Assembly: GCF_019457615.1 (NCBI RefSeq)
Contig: NZ_CP080414.1
Coordinates: 990,501-1,054,500, forward strand
Length of the DNA: 64,000 nucleotides
DNA from: Shewanella zhangzhouensis
GTDB lineage: Bacteria > Pseudomonadota > Gammaproteobacteria > Enterobacterales > Shewanellaceae
Direction: 5' to 3'
The notes beneath the pieces are model-generated. The model searched no databases, was not told the origin of the DNA, and worked only from the letters and a program-made list of their open reading frames with translations. Numbering within the stretch: position 1 is the first letter of the stretch; every line of letters starts with the position of its first letter. Both the position numbers and the translations under genes were made by a program. Shown here piece after piece: positions 24,247 through 33,591 of this stretch.

Positions 24247-27126
24247 TCAGGCTTCCAGCTTGGCAAGCTCGGCTTTCTGCTCGGTCAGCTTGTCCATGTC
24301 ACGCTTGATGTCGGCGGCCTTGGCACGCTCTTTCTCAATCACTTCAGCCGGGGCCTTGGCCACAAAGCCTTGGTTGGACAGCTTGCCTTCGATACGGGCC
24401 ACTTCGCCAGTCAGCTTCTCCAGCTGCTTGTCGATACGGGCCATCTCGGCGGCAACGTCAATCAGACCCGCCATAGGGATCAGCAGCTCCATTTCACCAA
24501 TCAGCTGAGTGGTGGCCATGGGGGCGGCTTCGCCTTCGGCGAGAATGGTCATGCTCTCAAGCTTGGCAAGCGTCCCGAAGAAGGCCTGGTTGGCTTCGAT
24601 GCGGGCCTTGTCTTCATCGCTCACACCGCGCAGCAGGGCAGACAGCGGCTTGCTTGGCGCAATATTGAGCTCGGCGCGGATGTTACGCACGGCCACAATC
24701 ACCTGCTTAACCCACTCGAGATCGGCCATGGCCTTGGCATCTACCTTGGCGGCATCGAACTCGGGGAAGGACATCAGCATCAGGGTGTCGCCCTCAACAC
24801 CCGCCAGCGGCTTCACGCGATCCCAGATGGTCTCTGTGATGTACGGCATCATAGGGTGCATCAGGCGCAGCAGCTGCTCAAGTACGGTCACCAGAGTATG
24901 ACGGGTGCCGCGCTGCTCGGCTTCAGAGCCGTTTTGCAGTACTGGCTTGGTCAGCTCCAGATACCAGTCACAGAACTGGTTCCAGGTGAACTCGTACAGG
25001 GTGTTGGCGGCGAGATCAAAGCGATAGGCATTGATGTGCTCGTCGAAGGTCTTGACGGTTTCCTGGAACTTGCCGATGACCCAGCGGTCGGCCAGCGACA
25101 GCTTCATTTCGCCACCGCACTTTCCGTTTGGAGAGTTGGGGCCGCAATCCTGCTCTTCGGTGTTCATCAGCACGTAGCGGGAGGCGTTCCACAGCTTGTT
25201 ACAGAAGCTGCGGTAGCCGTCGAGGCGCTTCATGTCCCAGTTGATGTCACGGCCGGTAGAAGCCATGGCCGCCAGGGTAAAACGCAGCGCGTCGGTGCCG
25301 TGTGGCTCGATGCCGTTTTCGAACTCCTTGCGGGTGCTCTTTTCAATCTTGGCGGCAAGCTGTGGCTGCATCATGTTGCCGGTACGCTTCTGAACCAGGG
25401 ATTCAAGGTCGATACCGTCAATCATATCCAAAGGATCCAGTACGTTACCCTTGGACTTGGACATCTTGTTGCCCTGTTCGTCGCGGATAAGACCGGTTAC
25501 GTATACCGTCTTGAACGGTACCTGTGGCTTGCCGTCTTCGTCTTTAACGAAGTACATGGTCATCATGATCATCCGGGCAACCCAGAAGAAGATGATGTCA
25601 AAACCTGTCACCAGCACGTCGGTGGGGTGGAAGGTCTTGAGCTCTGGGGTTTCTTCCGGCCAGCCAAGCGTGGAGAAGGTCCACAGGGCAGAGGAGAACC
25701 AGGTGTCCAGCACGTCGTCGTCCTGACGCAGTTTTACGTCGGCGCCGAGGTTATGGTTCTGGCGCACTTCCTCTTCGCTGCGGCCAACGTACACCTTACC
25801 GGCTTCGTCGTACCACGCAGGAATGCGGTGACCCCACCACAGCTGGCGGGAGATACACCAGTCCTGAATGTCGCGCATCCAGGAGAAGTACATGTTTTCG
25901 TACTGCTGAGGCACAAACTTGATGTCGCCGTTTTCCACCGCTTCGATGGCTGGCTGAGCAAGCTTTTGTACCGCAACGTACCACTGGTCAGTGAGCAGCG
26001 GCTCAATGACGACGCCGGAGCGGTCGCCATAAGGCACCTTGAGGGCGTGTGGCTCGATTTTTTCCAAGAGACCCAGCGTCTCGAACTCGGCGACGATGGC
26101 ATCACGGGCCTTGAAGCGGTCGAGGCCTGCATAGCGCTCAGGCAGGCTGGCATCCAGCTCGCTGTTGTGGCTACCGTCGGTGTTGAGTACCTCGGCCAGG
26201 GCGCGGATGGTGGCATCCTGAGTCAGGATGTTGAACATCGGCAGGCTGTGGCGCTTGCCCACTTCGTAGTCGTTGAAGTCGTGGGCTGGGGTGATTTTCA
26301 CGCAGCCGGTACCAAAGTCTTTATCCACGTATTCATCGGCGATGATGGGGATGCGGCGGTTCACGATAGGCAGAATGATTTCTTTGCCAATCAGTGACGC
26401 ATAACGCTCATCTTCGGGGTGAACCGCTACCGCGCTGTCGCCCAGCATGGTTTCAGGACGGGTGGTGGCTACCACCAAGTAGTCTTTGCCATCGGCGGTC
26501 AGCTCGGTGCCGGCCAGCGGATAGCGGAAGTGCCACATATGGCCCTGCTTTTCTTTGTTTTCCACTTCCAGATCGGAAATGGCGGTGTGCAGCTTGGGAT
26601 CCCAGTTTACCAAGCGCTTGCCGCGGTAAATCAGTTTGTCGTCGTACAGGCGCACGAACACTTCCTGCACTGCGTTGGACAGGCCTTCATCCATGGTGAA
26701 GCGCTCACGGTCCCAATCCACTGAGGCGCCCATGCGGCGCAGCTGGCTGGTGATGGTGCCGCCGGACTGGGCTTTCCACTCCCACACCTTTTCCATAAAG
26801 GCATCGCGGCCAAGGTCATGGCGGCTCTTGCCCTGTTCGGCTTCAAGCTTACGCTCAACCAGCATCTGGGTGGCGATACCGGCGTGGTCGGTACCCACTT
26901 GCCACAGGGTGTTTTTGCCCTTCATGCGCTGATAGCGGATGAGGGTATCCATGATGGTGTCCTGGAAGGCGTGACCCATGTGCAGGCTGCCGGTGACGTT
27001 CGGCGGCGGGATCATGATGCAGTAGTTGCCCTGGCTTGCATCACCGTGTGGCTTGAAGTAACCCTTTTCTTCCCAAACGCGGTAGAGGGCCTGTTCGATG
27101 GACTGTGGATTGTATGTCTTTTCCAT
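24247..27126 (-). CDS. valS: Valyl-tRNA synthetase
   Basis: A class I aminoacyl-tRNA synthetase of 959 residues (E. coli 951). The HIGH motif is PPPNVTGSLHMGH near residues 41-52, the editing (CP1) domain is in the middle (ATTRPETMLGDSAVAVHPED), and KMSKSKGNVLDP is near residue 553. The C-terminal coiled-coil arm that contacts tRNA is seen in the last 60 residues (charged, KLTGEVARIEGKLSNQGFVA). The ATG at 27126 follows the holC stop codon by 15 bases; holC-valS is the conserved order. Confidence 0.98.
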   Translation of the reverse strand: MEKTYNPQSIEQALYRVWEEKGYFKPHGDASQGNYCIMIPPPNVTGSLHMGHAFQDTIMDTLIRYQRMKGKNTLWQVGTDHAGIATQMLVERKLEAEQGKSRHDLGRDAFMEKVWEWKAQSGGTITSQLRRMGASVDWDRERFTMDEGLSNAVQEVFVRLYDDKLIYRGKRLVNWDPKLHTAISDLEVENKEKQGHMWHFRYPLAGTELTADGKDYLVVATTRPETMLGDSAVAVHPEDERYASLIGKEIILPIVNRRIPIIADEYVDKDFGTGCVKITPAHDFNDYEVGKRHSLPMFNILTQDATIRALAEVLNTDGSHNSELDASLPERYAGLDRFKARDAIVAEFETLGLLEKIEPHALKVPYGDRSGVVIEPLLTDQWYVAVQKLAQPAIEAVENGDIKFVPQQYENMYFSWMRDIQDWCISRQLWWGHRIPAWYDEAGKVYVGRSEEEVRQNHNLGADVKLRQDDDVLDTWFSSALWTFSTLGWPEETPELKTFHPTDVLVTGFDIIFFWVARMIMMTMYFVKDEDGKPQVPFKTVYVTGLIRDEQGNKMSKSKGNVLDPLDMIDGIDLESLVQKRTGNMMQPQLAAKIEKSTRKEFENGIEPHGTDALRFTLAAMASTGRDINWDMKRLDGYRSFCNKLWNASRYVLMNTEEQDCGPNSPNGKCGGEMKLSLADRWVIGKFQETVKTFDEHINAYRFDLAANTLYEFTWNQFCDWYLELTKPVLQNGSEAEQRGTRHTLVTVLEQLLRLMHPMMPYITETIWDRVKPLAGVEGDTLMLMSFPEFDAAKVDAKAMADLEWVKQVIVAVRNIRAELNIAPSKPLSALLRGVSDEDKARIEANQAFFGTLAKLESMTILAEGEAAPMATTQLIGEMELLIPMAGLIDVAAEMARIDKQLEKLTGEVARIEGKLSNQGFVAKAPAEVIEKERAKAADIKRDMDKLTEQKAELAKLEA

Positions 27127-27141
27127 GGGGATCAGATTTTC

Positions 27142-27597
27142 TCAAACTAGATTAAGGGGTTGTGTCGCCAAATCCTGAGTGGATGGCTCGATGCCAAGGC
27201 CGCGAAGCTCGCGAAAGCGCAGCCGTGCCAGTGCCTTGGTGGCCTCGTCACCGGCGACAAAGTCGATAAAGTGGCCAAAGTGTACCGCAAAAGGCGGTAC
27301 TTTTTCTGCAAGATTTATCAGAATGCCGCGGTTTTTTGAGGGCCCGAGGCGATCGTGGCCGATTTCCACCGGCGCGCCCCCCTGAGGTCCTTCGCCCTTG
27401 AGGTTGTGGGGCACAAAATCGTTGGGGTCAAACTGCCAAAGTTGCTCGTCTATGGCAAAGCTTTGGGATTCATCGTTGCAGTGAATATAGACCCAGGCGC
27501 CGCGGCGGTAATGAAACGCCGCCAGACGGCAGGCCAGCAGCTCGGCAGCATCCCTCATTTGGGACGGCGGAAGTACGTAAAAAAGTGCCTGGGTCAT
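27142..27597 (-). CDS. holC: DNA polymerase III chi subunit
   Basis: A 151-residue clamp-loader-associated subunit that links the replisome to single-strand-binding protein. Recognisable parts are ALFYVLPP at the start, CRLAAFHYRRGAWVYIHC, the FDPNDFVPHNLKGEG turn and GILINLAEKVPPFA. Length agrees with E. coli HolC (147). The start at 27597 (MTQALFY) is chosen over an in-frame start at 27633. It is directly upstream of valS. In many relatives pepA precedes holC; here three unrelated genes lie between. Confidence 0.93.
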   Translation of the reverse strand: MTQALFYVLPPSQMRDAAELLACRLAAFHYRRGAWVYIHCNDESQSFAIDEQLWQFDPNDFVPHNLKGEGPQGGAPVEIGHDRLGPSKNRGILINLAEKVPPFAVHFGHFIDFVAGDEATKALARLRFRELRGLGIEPSTQDLATQPLNLV

Positions 27598-27727
27598 GGT
27601 GGGCCTGTGCCTAAACAACCTGTGGGTAAACAATAAGTCCGGATTCTAACTTAGTTGGGCGCCCGACATAAAGCCGGGCGGACAAATTGGCGCGCTTCGC
27701 CGACCCGAATGGCGGCCTGACTGATGA

Positions 27728-28348
27728 TTAGCGGCGGCCGCTTAAGTATTTGAACTCGAAAAAGGCGGCGATATCGGCGCCAAGGCGCTCAAGCTCGCCC
27801 TTGGGCAGCGGTTCACACAGTTGCATCAGTGACGGCCAAAAACACACGCCCTTAATCATGCCATGCAGCGTCGCTTCCACTTCATTCACATCAAGCTTGG
27901 GCAGAACGCCGGACTTGATGCCTTCAGACAGCCAGCGGCGCAGCGCCGATTCGTGGGTGACCCGGCTCTCAAGCTCACATTTGAGCGCACCGGGATGAAA
28001 CATAAAGTGGCCAATGGCGACCCGCACCAGCTCGAGATAATCCGGGTTGGTCATGATGGCGATTTCGGCGTTAAGGACTTCAAGCAGCTGCGGATGCAGG
28101 GGTTGGTCTTTGGCAAAACGCACCTTGATATCGGCATTGGCGGATTGCCACAGCTCGGCAACCAGCTCCAGCACCAGCGCCTCTTTACTGGCGAAGTGGT
28201 TATACACGGTGCGCTTGGAAACCTCAGCCACCCGCGCCAGCTCATCCATGCTGGTCCCCTGCACGCCCTGGGTCTGAAATAACTCCTTGGCGGCGAGCAT
28301 TATGGCTTCGCGTTTGATTTCACTGCGATTTCGTTTTGGTGTTTGCAC
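27728..28348 (-). CDS. TetR-family transcriptional regulator
   Basis: 206 residues, with the classical TetR N-terminal domain: KREAIMLAAKELFQTQGVQG then TSMDELARVAEVSKRTVYNH (recognition helix) and FASKEALVLELV. The C-terminal ligand-binding region is helical and has no named motif. It is divergently transcribed from the metallo-hydrolase gene at 28486, and three AGTTTACTT-type half-sites lie between them, so local autoregulation and control of the neighbour is the simplest reading. TetR-type regulators next to RomA-like hydrolases occur elsewhere in enteric bacteria. Confidence 0.93.
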   Translation of the reverse strand: MQTPKRNRSEIKREAIMLAAKELFQTQGVQGTSMDELARVAEVSKRTVYNHFASKEALVLELVAELWQSANADIKVRFAKDQPLHPQLLEVLNAEIAIMTNPDYLELVRVAIGHFMFHPGALKCELESRVTHESALRRWLSEGIKSGVLPKLDVNEVEATLHGMIKGVCFWPSLMQLCEPLPKGELERLGADIAAFFEFKYLSGRR

Positions 28349-28394
28349 CTTGTCGTGTCCACTCGAGATATCAGATGGCTGAATTTTACACTGA

Positions 28395-28445
28395 GCAGTT
28401 TACTTTTCCAAATTCATAAGTAAACTGCACAGTGTAGTTTACTTA
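28395..28445. promoter_or_regulatory. Triple half-site operator between the TetR gene and the hydrolase
   Basis: GCAGTTTACTT (28395-28405), its exact complement AAGTAAACTGC (28418-28428) and AGTTTACTT (28436-28444). The middle element pairs with either neighbour, giving two overlapping inverted repeats with 12- and 7-base centres, as expected for a TetR dimer (or two). Confidence 0.65.
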
Positions 28446-28485
28446 TTCGTGCCCAGTGTCGTCTACCCAGTCAGGAGTGTGCAGC

Positions 28486-29565
28486 ATGTCCCAGCAAGCC
28501 GGTGAAGCCTCGAAAATCAAAGGCCGTTTTCGCAATAGCCATAAGGTCTATGGTGCAGGTCTTGGGGATTTGGTCGGTATCATCAAGGCATACCTGGGGG
28601 CCAAACGCACTGCCCCCAGTCCGAAAAGCGCTGTACCACTGGAACCCATCACCCAGGCCGAACTTGCCCGGCCCCAGGCACGCTTATATCGACTGGGTCA
28701 TTCCACCGTGCTGATGTACCTCGATGGCAAATGGCTGCTGACCGACCCTGTATTCAGTGAGCGCGCCTCTCCGTTTCAGTGGGTTGGCCCCAAGCGCTTT
28801 CACCCCAGTCCCATAGCCATTGAGGCGTTGCCGGACATCGATGGGGTGATTTTAAGTCACGATCATTACGATCACCTGGACAGCGCCGCCATCAAGGCGC
28901 TCGCAGGGCGGGTAAAACACTTTTATATGCCACTGGGGGTGGGTAAACGCCTTATCCGCCTCGGCATTGATAAGGCCAGGATAACTGAACTGGATTGGTG
29001 GCAGTCGGCACAACTTGGCACTATAGAGCTGACCGCGACCCCGGCGCAGCACTTCTCCGGCCGTGGACTGTTTGACAGAGATTCAACCCTGTGGGCCGGT
29101 TGGGCCATGCGCGGTAAGCAGGCGCGGGTGTTTTTCAGCGGTGACTCGGGCTATTTCCCGGGCTTTGCCGAAATCGGTGAGCGCCTTGGCCCCTTCGATA
29201 TGACCCTGATGGAAACCGGCGCCTACAACGAGCTATGGCGTGATATTCACATGATGCCGGAAGAGAGTTTGCAGGCGCATCTGGATGTAAAAGGGCAGGT
29301 GATGGTGCCCATCCATAACGGCACCTTTGATTTGGCGCTGCACGACTGGTACGAACCGCTTGAGCAAATTCGGGCGCTGGCATGGGATCGGTCGGTGAAG
29401 ATTGCCACCCCGATTTTTGGTGAGGCCCTGAGTTTAACCCTGCCGGGAAGCGGCAGTGATTGGTGGGCACAGGACTCGGCTATTGCGGTGGGTGCGGATG
29501 CCCGTGAAAAGGCAAGAGTCCCGGACGCTGCTGGCAGCAATCTGGCCGGCGTTGCCGAAAGCTGA
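28486..29565 (+). CDS. Metallo-beta-lactamase-fold hydrolase (RomA/NAPE-PLD-like)
   Basis: 359 residues. The dinuclear metal motif HxHxDH is in ILSHDHYDHLDS, preceded by GHSTVLMYLDGKWLLTDPVF and followed by FSGDSGYF and the late HNGTFDLALHDWYEP. The pattern matches the RomA/UlaG-like group related to N-acylphosphatidylethanolamine phospholipase D, which suggests a phospholipid or lactone-type substrate, but none is established. The ATG at 28486 has AGGAG at a good distance; an in-frame start 10 codons earlier was rejected because it lies close to the operator. A C-terminal tail rich in Ala and charge is not part of the fold. Confidence 0.88.
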   Translation: MSQQAGEASKIKGRFRNSHKVYGAGLGDLVGIIKAYLGAKRTAPSPKSAVPLEPITQAELARPQARLYRLGHSTVLMYLDGKWLLTDPVFSERASPFQWVGPKRFHPSPIAIEALPDIDGVILSHDHYDHLDSAAIKALAGRVKHFYMPLGVGKRLIRLGIDKARITELDWWQSAQLGTIELTATPAQHFSGRGLFDRDSTLWAGWAMRGKQARVFFSGDSGYFPGFAEIGERLGPFDMTLMETGAYNELWRDIHMMPEESLQAHLDVKGQVMVPIHNGTFDLALHDWYEPLEQIRALAWDRSVKIATPIFGEALSLTLPGSGSDWWAQDSAIAVGADAREKARVPDAAGSNLAGVAES

Positions 29566-29698
29566 CAATGGCTTTGCCAAGTCATTGATGCTTCGCAATT
29601 GGCCGCTTCTGCTTGCCCGGTTATTTCGGGCATCTTTCTGTCTATACCGTTTGCTGTTGTAAATAATAAGTTTTCATCTGTTTGACATATTGAACGCC

Positions 29699-29836
29699 TT
29701 TGGGCATGCTGGTGCTGTGATTGCCGTCCTGAAAAGGACGTAGCAGGTACGGGTTTTGGGCATGTCCTGAGCCGTTTAAACCAACGCATCATCCTGATAA
29801 GCGTATGGTTTTAACCATGCCAGGCTATGCCCAAAG
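29699..29836 (+). promoter_or_regulatory. Structured leader region upstream of the puuD-like gene
   Basis: The 305-base gap between the hydrolase and amidotransferase genes has no credible frame but several hairpins: CGTCCT-GAAA-AGGACG (29725-29740, a GNRA-type tetraloop), ATGGTT-TT-AACCAT (29805-29818) and long-range TTTGGGCAT (two copies, near 29699 and 29755) versus ATGCCCAAA (29827-29835). It could be a cis-regulatory RNA; it does not match any riboswitch consensus I know. Confidence 0.4.
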
Positions 29837-29870
29837 CGCGAACTCAACGCGTTTGAAAATCAGGTGATCT

Positions 29871-30674
29871 ATGCCCTTACAACAAGAATCAGCAAGACAA
29901 GAACGAAAACCGGTCATTTTAATGTCCATGGGTCAGCAAGACAGAAATGGCCACGCCTATCAGGTCATGACCCACAAATATATGCAGCCTGTGGTAGACA
30001 TTTCCGACTGTATTCCGCTACTTATCCCTACCTGCTTTGGTGTGGCAGATATTGAACAATATCTGGACATGGCAGACGGCGTTTACCTTTCCGGTGCCGC
30101 CTCCAATATCGATCCCAACCTCTATGGTCAGGAAAATCTCACGCCCGAAAAAAAGCAGGATTTGGCACGGGATCTGGTGGATATTGAGCTTATCAAGGGC
30201 GCCGTTAAACGGGGCTTGCCGATACTGGGTATTTGCCGTGGCATGCAAGAGATGAATATCGCCTTTGGCGGCGATCTGTATCAGACGGTGCATGATGAGG
30301 ACCATCTGAACGATCACCGTGAAGATCCGGACACACCGCCCGAGGTGCAGTATGGTGCCAGTCACAGCATCAGCATGGTGAAGGGCTCCTGGCTGCATAA
30401 GCTGCTTGGGGACACCATAGAAGTGAACTCGCTCCACGGTCAGGGCATTAAAACCCTGGGTAAGGGATTGGAAGCGCTGGCGGTTGCCGAAGATGGATTG
30501 GTGGAGGCGCTGCACGCTCCCTATCTGCCGCAGTTCACCCTTGGGGTGCAGTGGCATCCTGAGTGGAAGGCCCTTGAAAACCCTGACTCCATTAAGATTT
30601 TCAAGGCCTTTGGTGAAGCTTGCCGTCGCCGCGCCACCAGTGCCCAGGACCTGCGCATCGACAAGGCGTCCTGA
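29871..30674 (+). CDS. puuD: Gamma-glutamyl-gamma-aminobutyrate hydrolase-like class I glutamine amidotransferase (PuuD type)
   Basis: 267 residues of the peptidase C26 family. The nucleophile elbow is LGICRGMQEMN with Cys122, and the catalytic His/Glu are in VQWHPEW near the C-terminus. The oxyanion region YLSGAASNIDPNLYG is present. PuuD cleaves gamma-Glu-GABA in putrescine catabolism; no other puu gene is nearby, so the substrate could be another gamma-glutamyl compound. ATG at 29871 has AGGTGA upstream. It is followed by a strong terminator and is probably a single-gene transcript with the long leader described separately. Confidence 0.85.
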   Translation: MPLQQESARQERKPVILMSMGQQDRNGHAYQVMTHKYMQPVVDISDCIPLLIPTCFGVADIEQYLDMADGVYLSGAASNIDPNLYGQENLTPEKKQDLARDLVDIELIKGAVKRGLPILGICRGMQEMNIAFGGDLYQTVHDEDHLNDHREDPDTPPEVQYGASHSISMVKGSWLHKLLGDTIEVNSLHGQGIKTLGKGLEALAVAEDGLVEALHAPYLPQFTLGVQWHPEWKALENPDSIKIFKAFGEACRRRATSAQDLRIDKAS

Positions 30675-30695
30675 GACCAGCGGATTACAAGCAAC

Positions 30696-30726
30696 AAAAA
30701 AGCGAAGCCGGGGCTTCGCTTTTTTT
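30696..30726. terminator. Bidirectional terminator between puuD and pepA
   Basis: AAAAAAGCGAAGCC / GGCTTCGCTTTTTT with a 2-base loop, between converging genes. Confidence 0.92.
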
Positions 30727-30750
30727 ATGTGCTTAAAACAGCTATTTGGC

Positions 30751-32259
30751 TTATTCGCCCTGTTCTACACCGGCGCGGTTTATCAGGAACTGGGTCAACA
30801 GAGGAACCGGACGACCGGTAGAGCCCTTGTTGGCACCGCTGTTCCAGGCGGTACCTGCTACGTCCAGGTGTGCCCAGTTGTATTTCTTGGCAAAGCGCGA
30901 CAGGAAACAGGCTGCGGTGATGGAGCCCGCCGGACGACCACCGAGGTTGGTCATGTCGGCAAAAGGACTGTCCAGCATGTCCTGATACTCATCCCACAGT
31001 GGCATGCGCCAGGCGCGGTCACCACTTTGTTCACCGGCGCTCAGCAGTTCGTGTGCCAGCGGGTTGTGGGAAGAGAAGAGGCCTGAGGCGTGCTTGCCCA
31101 GCGCAATCACACAGGCACCGGTCAGGGTGGCGGTGTCGACTACCAGCTCAGGGTCGAAACGCTCAACGTAAGTCAGCACGTCGCAAAGCACCAGTCGGCC
31201 TTCGGCGTCGGTGTTCAGCACTTCCACGGTTTGACCGCTCATGGTGGTGAGGATGTCACCGGGACGGTAAGCATTGCCGGAAGGCATGTTTTCACAGCCA
31301 GCCAGAATACCCACTACGTTCAGCGGCAGCTTCATTTCACAGATGGCCTTCATGGTGCCGATAACACCGGCGGCGCCACCCATGTCGTATTTCATCTCAT
31401 CCATGGCTTCGCCCGGCTTGAGAGAGATACCGCCCGAGTCGAAGGTCAGGCCCTTACCAACCAGCACGATAGGCTTGGCGGTGCTGTCCACGGCACCCTT
31501 GTACTCCATCACAGTCATGATGGACTCATTGGCACTGCCACGGCCCACGGCGAGGTAAGAGTTCATGCCCAGTTTGGCCATTTGCTCTTCACCCACGGTA
31601 GTCACCTGCAGGTTTTCGTGTATTTCAGCCAGTTGACGCGCCTGAGAGGCGAGGTAAGCCGGATTACAGATGTTAGGTGGCATGTTGGCCACGTCGCGGC
31701 ACAGGTGCATACCCGAGGCCACGGCTACACCGTGCTCAATGGCACGCTCGCCCACGGTGAGTTCACGGCGGGTAGGCACATTGAACACCAGCTTGCGCAG
31801 TGGACGACGGGTCTCGCCCTTGCGGCTTTTCAGGGTATCGAAGCTGTAGAGACTGTTTTGGGTGGTTTCTACGGCCTGACGCACTTTCCAATAGGTATCG
31901 CGACCTTTAACGTGCAGTTCGGTGAGGAAGCATACGGCTTCCATGGAACCTGTTTCGTTAAGGGTGTTGATGGTCTTGGCGATGATTTGCTTGTATTGAC
32001 GCTCGTCCAGCTCGCGCTCTTTACCACAACCTACCAAGAGAACGCGCTCGCTGAGCACATTGGGCACGTGGTGCAAAAGCAGCATCTGGCCTGGCTTGCC
32101 TTCCAGATCACCACGACGCAACAGATTGCTGATATAACCTTCGCTGATCTTGTCCAGTTGCTCTGCGATGCCGGACAAACGGCGGGGTTCGTATACACCC
32201 ACAACAATGCACGCTGAGCGTTGTTTTTCCGGGCTGCCGCTCTTTACGCTAAACTCCAT
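30751..32259 (-). CDS. pepA: Cytosol aminopeptidase PepA (leucyl aminopeptidase, M17)
   Basis: 502 residues (E. coli PepA 503). The N-terminal macro-like domain begins MEFSVKSGSPEKQ, and the catalytic domain has LVGKGLTFDSGGISLKPG, MKYDMGGAAGVIGTM and NTDAEGRLVLCD, which supply the two-metal site and bicarbonate-binding region. PepA is also a DNA-binding accessory factor in Xer recombination and in carAB control in E. coli. The ATG at 32259 is placed well after AGGAG; an in-frame start two codons before is less likely. It diverges from lptF, the usual arrangement. Confidence 0.97.
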   Translation of the reverse strand: MEFSVKSGSPEKQRSACIVVGVYEPRRLSGIAEQLDKISEGYISNLLRRGDLEGKPGQMLLLHHVPNVLSERVLLVGCGKERELDERQYKQIIAKTINTLNETGSMEAVCFLTELHVKGRDTYWKVRQAVETTQNSLYSFDTLKSRKGETRRPLRKLVFNVPTRRELTVGERAIEHGVAVASGMHLCRDVANMPPNICNPAYLASQARQLAEIHENLQVTTVGEEQMAKLGMNSYLAVGRGSANESIMTVMEYKGAVDSTAKPIVLVGKGLTFDSGGISLKPGEAMDEMKYDMGGAAGVIGTMKAICEMKLPLNVVGILAGCENMPSGNAYRPGDILTTMSGQTVEVLNTDAEGRLVLCDVLTYVERFDPELVVDTATLTGACVIALGKHASGLFSSHNPLAHELLSAGEQSGDRAWRMPLWDEYQDMLDSPFADMTNLGGRPAGSITAACFLSRFAKKYNWAHLDVAGTAWNSGANKGSTGRPVPLLTQFLINRAGVEQGE

Positions 32260-32481
32260 GAGCACTCCTAGATTCTTAAAGACAAATTTTTATATTTATT
32301 GGATAATGCCTGCTTGTGCCCGAAATCGGGCCTAAGTTTCTGCGCCAAGGCCTGTTACTCAGCGCTTAATGCCGTGGCGCCTTGTGATGGTGTTGGTCAG
32401 AAAACTATCAAAAGTAGACAGTTTACATGAATGTTAGGCTGATACCAGCAAAATGATAAGTTTTGATACCGGATCCTGCCT

Positions 32482-33591
32482 GTGATTGTATTTAGATATC
32501 TTTTCAAAGAAGTTTTCAAGGCACAAATCGCGGTACTTTTGGTGCTGTTGACTGTTTTTATCAGCCAGCATTTTGTCCGTGTACTTGCCGACGCGTCGGA
32601 CGGTGAGTTTCCTGCCTCTTTAGTCGTTACCTTGCTTGGGTTGAATCTACCCTATCTTGCCGTGCTCGTGCTGCCCCTGAGCTTGTTTCTGGGCATTTTG
32701 ATGGCCCATGGGCGCATGTACGCCGAAAGTGAAATGGTGGTGTTCCACGGGGTTGGGGTGAGTGAATGGTATGTCACCCGGGTAACCCTGCTGCTGGCCG
32801 TGCTCAATATGCTGTTTACCGGCTATTTATCCCTGTTTGTGACACCCTGGGCGGAAGAGCGCCAAAATCAGGTGCTGGAAAAAGCCCAGTCTGAGGCCGG
32901 TCTGGCTGCCCTGGTGCAGGGCCGTTTTCAAACCAGTCCCGATGGTCGCGCTGTACTCTTTGTGGAGAAAATCGGTAAAGACAACGAGCTGGAAAAGGTG
33001 TTCGTGGCCCAATTGCCCGATCCCGACGATGAACATGGCCAGATTAATCTGGTGTCTGCCGCCGGAGGCAAGGTGGTGGAAGATGCCACCGGCGCACAGC
33101 AGCTTAAGTTGAACGACGGGGTGCGCTATCAGGGTTCGCCCAAGAGCCTGGATTATCAGGTGCTTGAGTTTGGCGGCTATGGTATGCAAATCAAGGAGCA
33201 GGAGGTCGACGAGCGCAGGCGCAAGATGTCAGCATTGCCCCTTAACCAGTTGCTCGACCAGAATACCCCCGAAGCCGTGGCCGAGCTGCACTGGCGTATT
33301 GCAATTCCTCTGGCTATCCCTCTGATGACCCTGATTGCCGTACCCATGGCAAGGGTCAATGTGCGTCAGGGCAAGTTTGCCAAGATGCTGCCGGCAATCC
33401 TCTTGTATTTGGGTTACTTCGGCCTGATGGTGGCCGGGCGCAAGGCGCTGGAAGATGAAGTGGTTCCTGCGTTTCTGGGCATGTGGTGGATACACCTGTC
33501 GGCCCTCGTGATGGGCATGATGCTGCTGGGTAAAGAGCGGCCTTTGGGGGCCCGTCTCAGTGGTCGCTTCAAGCGGAGGGCCGCAGCATGA
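32482..33591 (+). CDS. lptF: LPS export ABC transporter permease LptF
   Basis: Inner-membrane subunit of the LptB2FG machine that pulls lipopolysaccharide out of the membrane toward LptC-LptA. 369 residues with membrane helices near the N-terminus (FRYLFKEVFKAQIAVLLVLL), two more before residue 125, a periplasmic beta-jellyroll domain (about 130-265) and three C-terminal helices. The start codon is GTG at 32482. It overlaps lptG by four bases (ATGA). Upstream, a 222-base divergent region to pepA holds the promoters; I see no clear operator in it. Confidence 0.95.
   Translation: MIVFRYLFKEVFKAQIAVLLVLLTVFISQHFVRVLADASDGEFPASLVVTLLGLNLPYLAVLVLPLSLFLGILMAHGRMYAESEMVVFHGVGVSEWYVTRVTLLLAVLNMLFTGYLSLFVTPWAEERQNQVLEKAQSEAGLAALVQGRFQTSPDGRAVLFVEKIGKDNELEKVFVAQLPDPDDEHGQINLVSAAGGKVVEDATGAQQLKLNDGVRYQGSPKSLDYQVLEFGGYGMQIKEQEVDERRRKMSALPLNQLLDQNTPEAVAELHWRIAIPLAIPLMTLIAVPMARVNVRQGKFAKMLPAILLYLGYFGLMVAGRKALEDEVVPAFLGMWWIHLSALVMGMMLLGKERPLGARLSGRFKRRAAA

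Noticed and set aside
24193..26397. 734-codon plus-strand open frame
   Set aside because: It lies antisense within valS, has no ribosome site or family likeness, and results from GC-rich third positions of the real gene.
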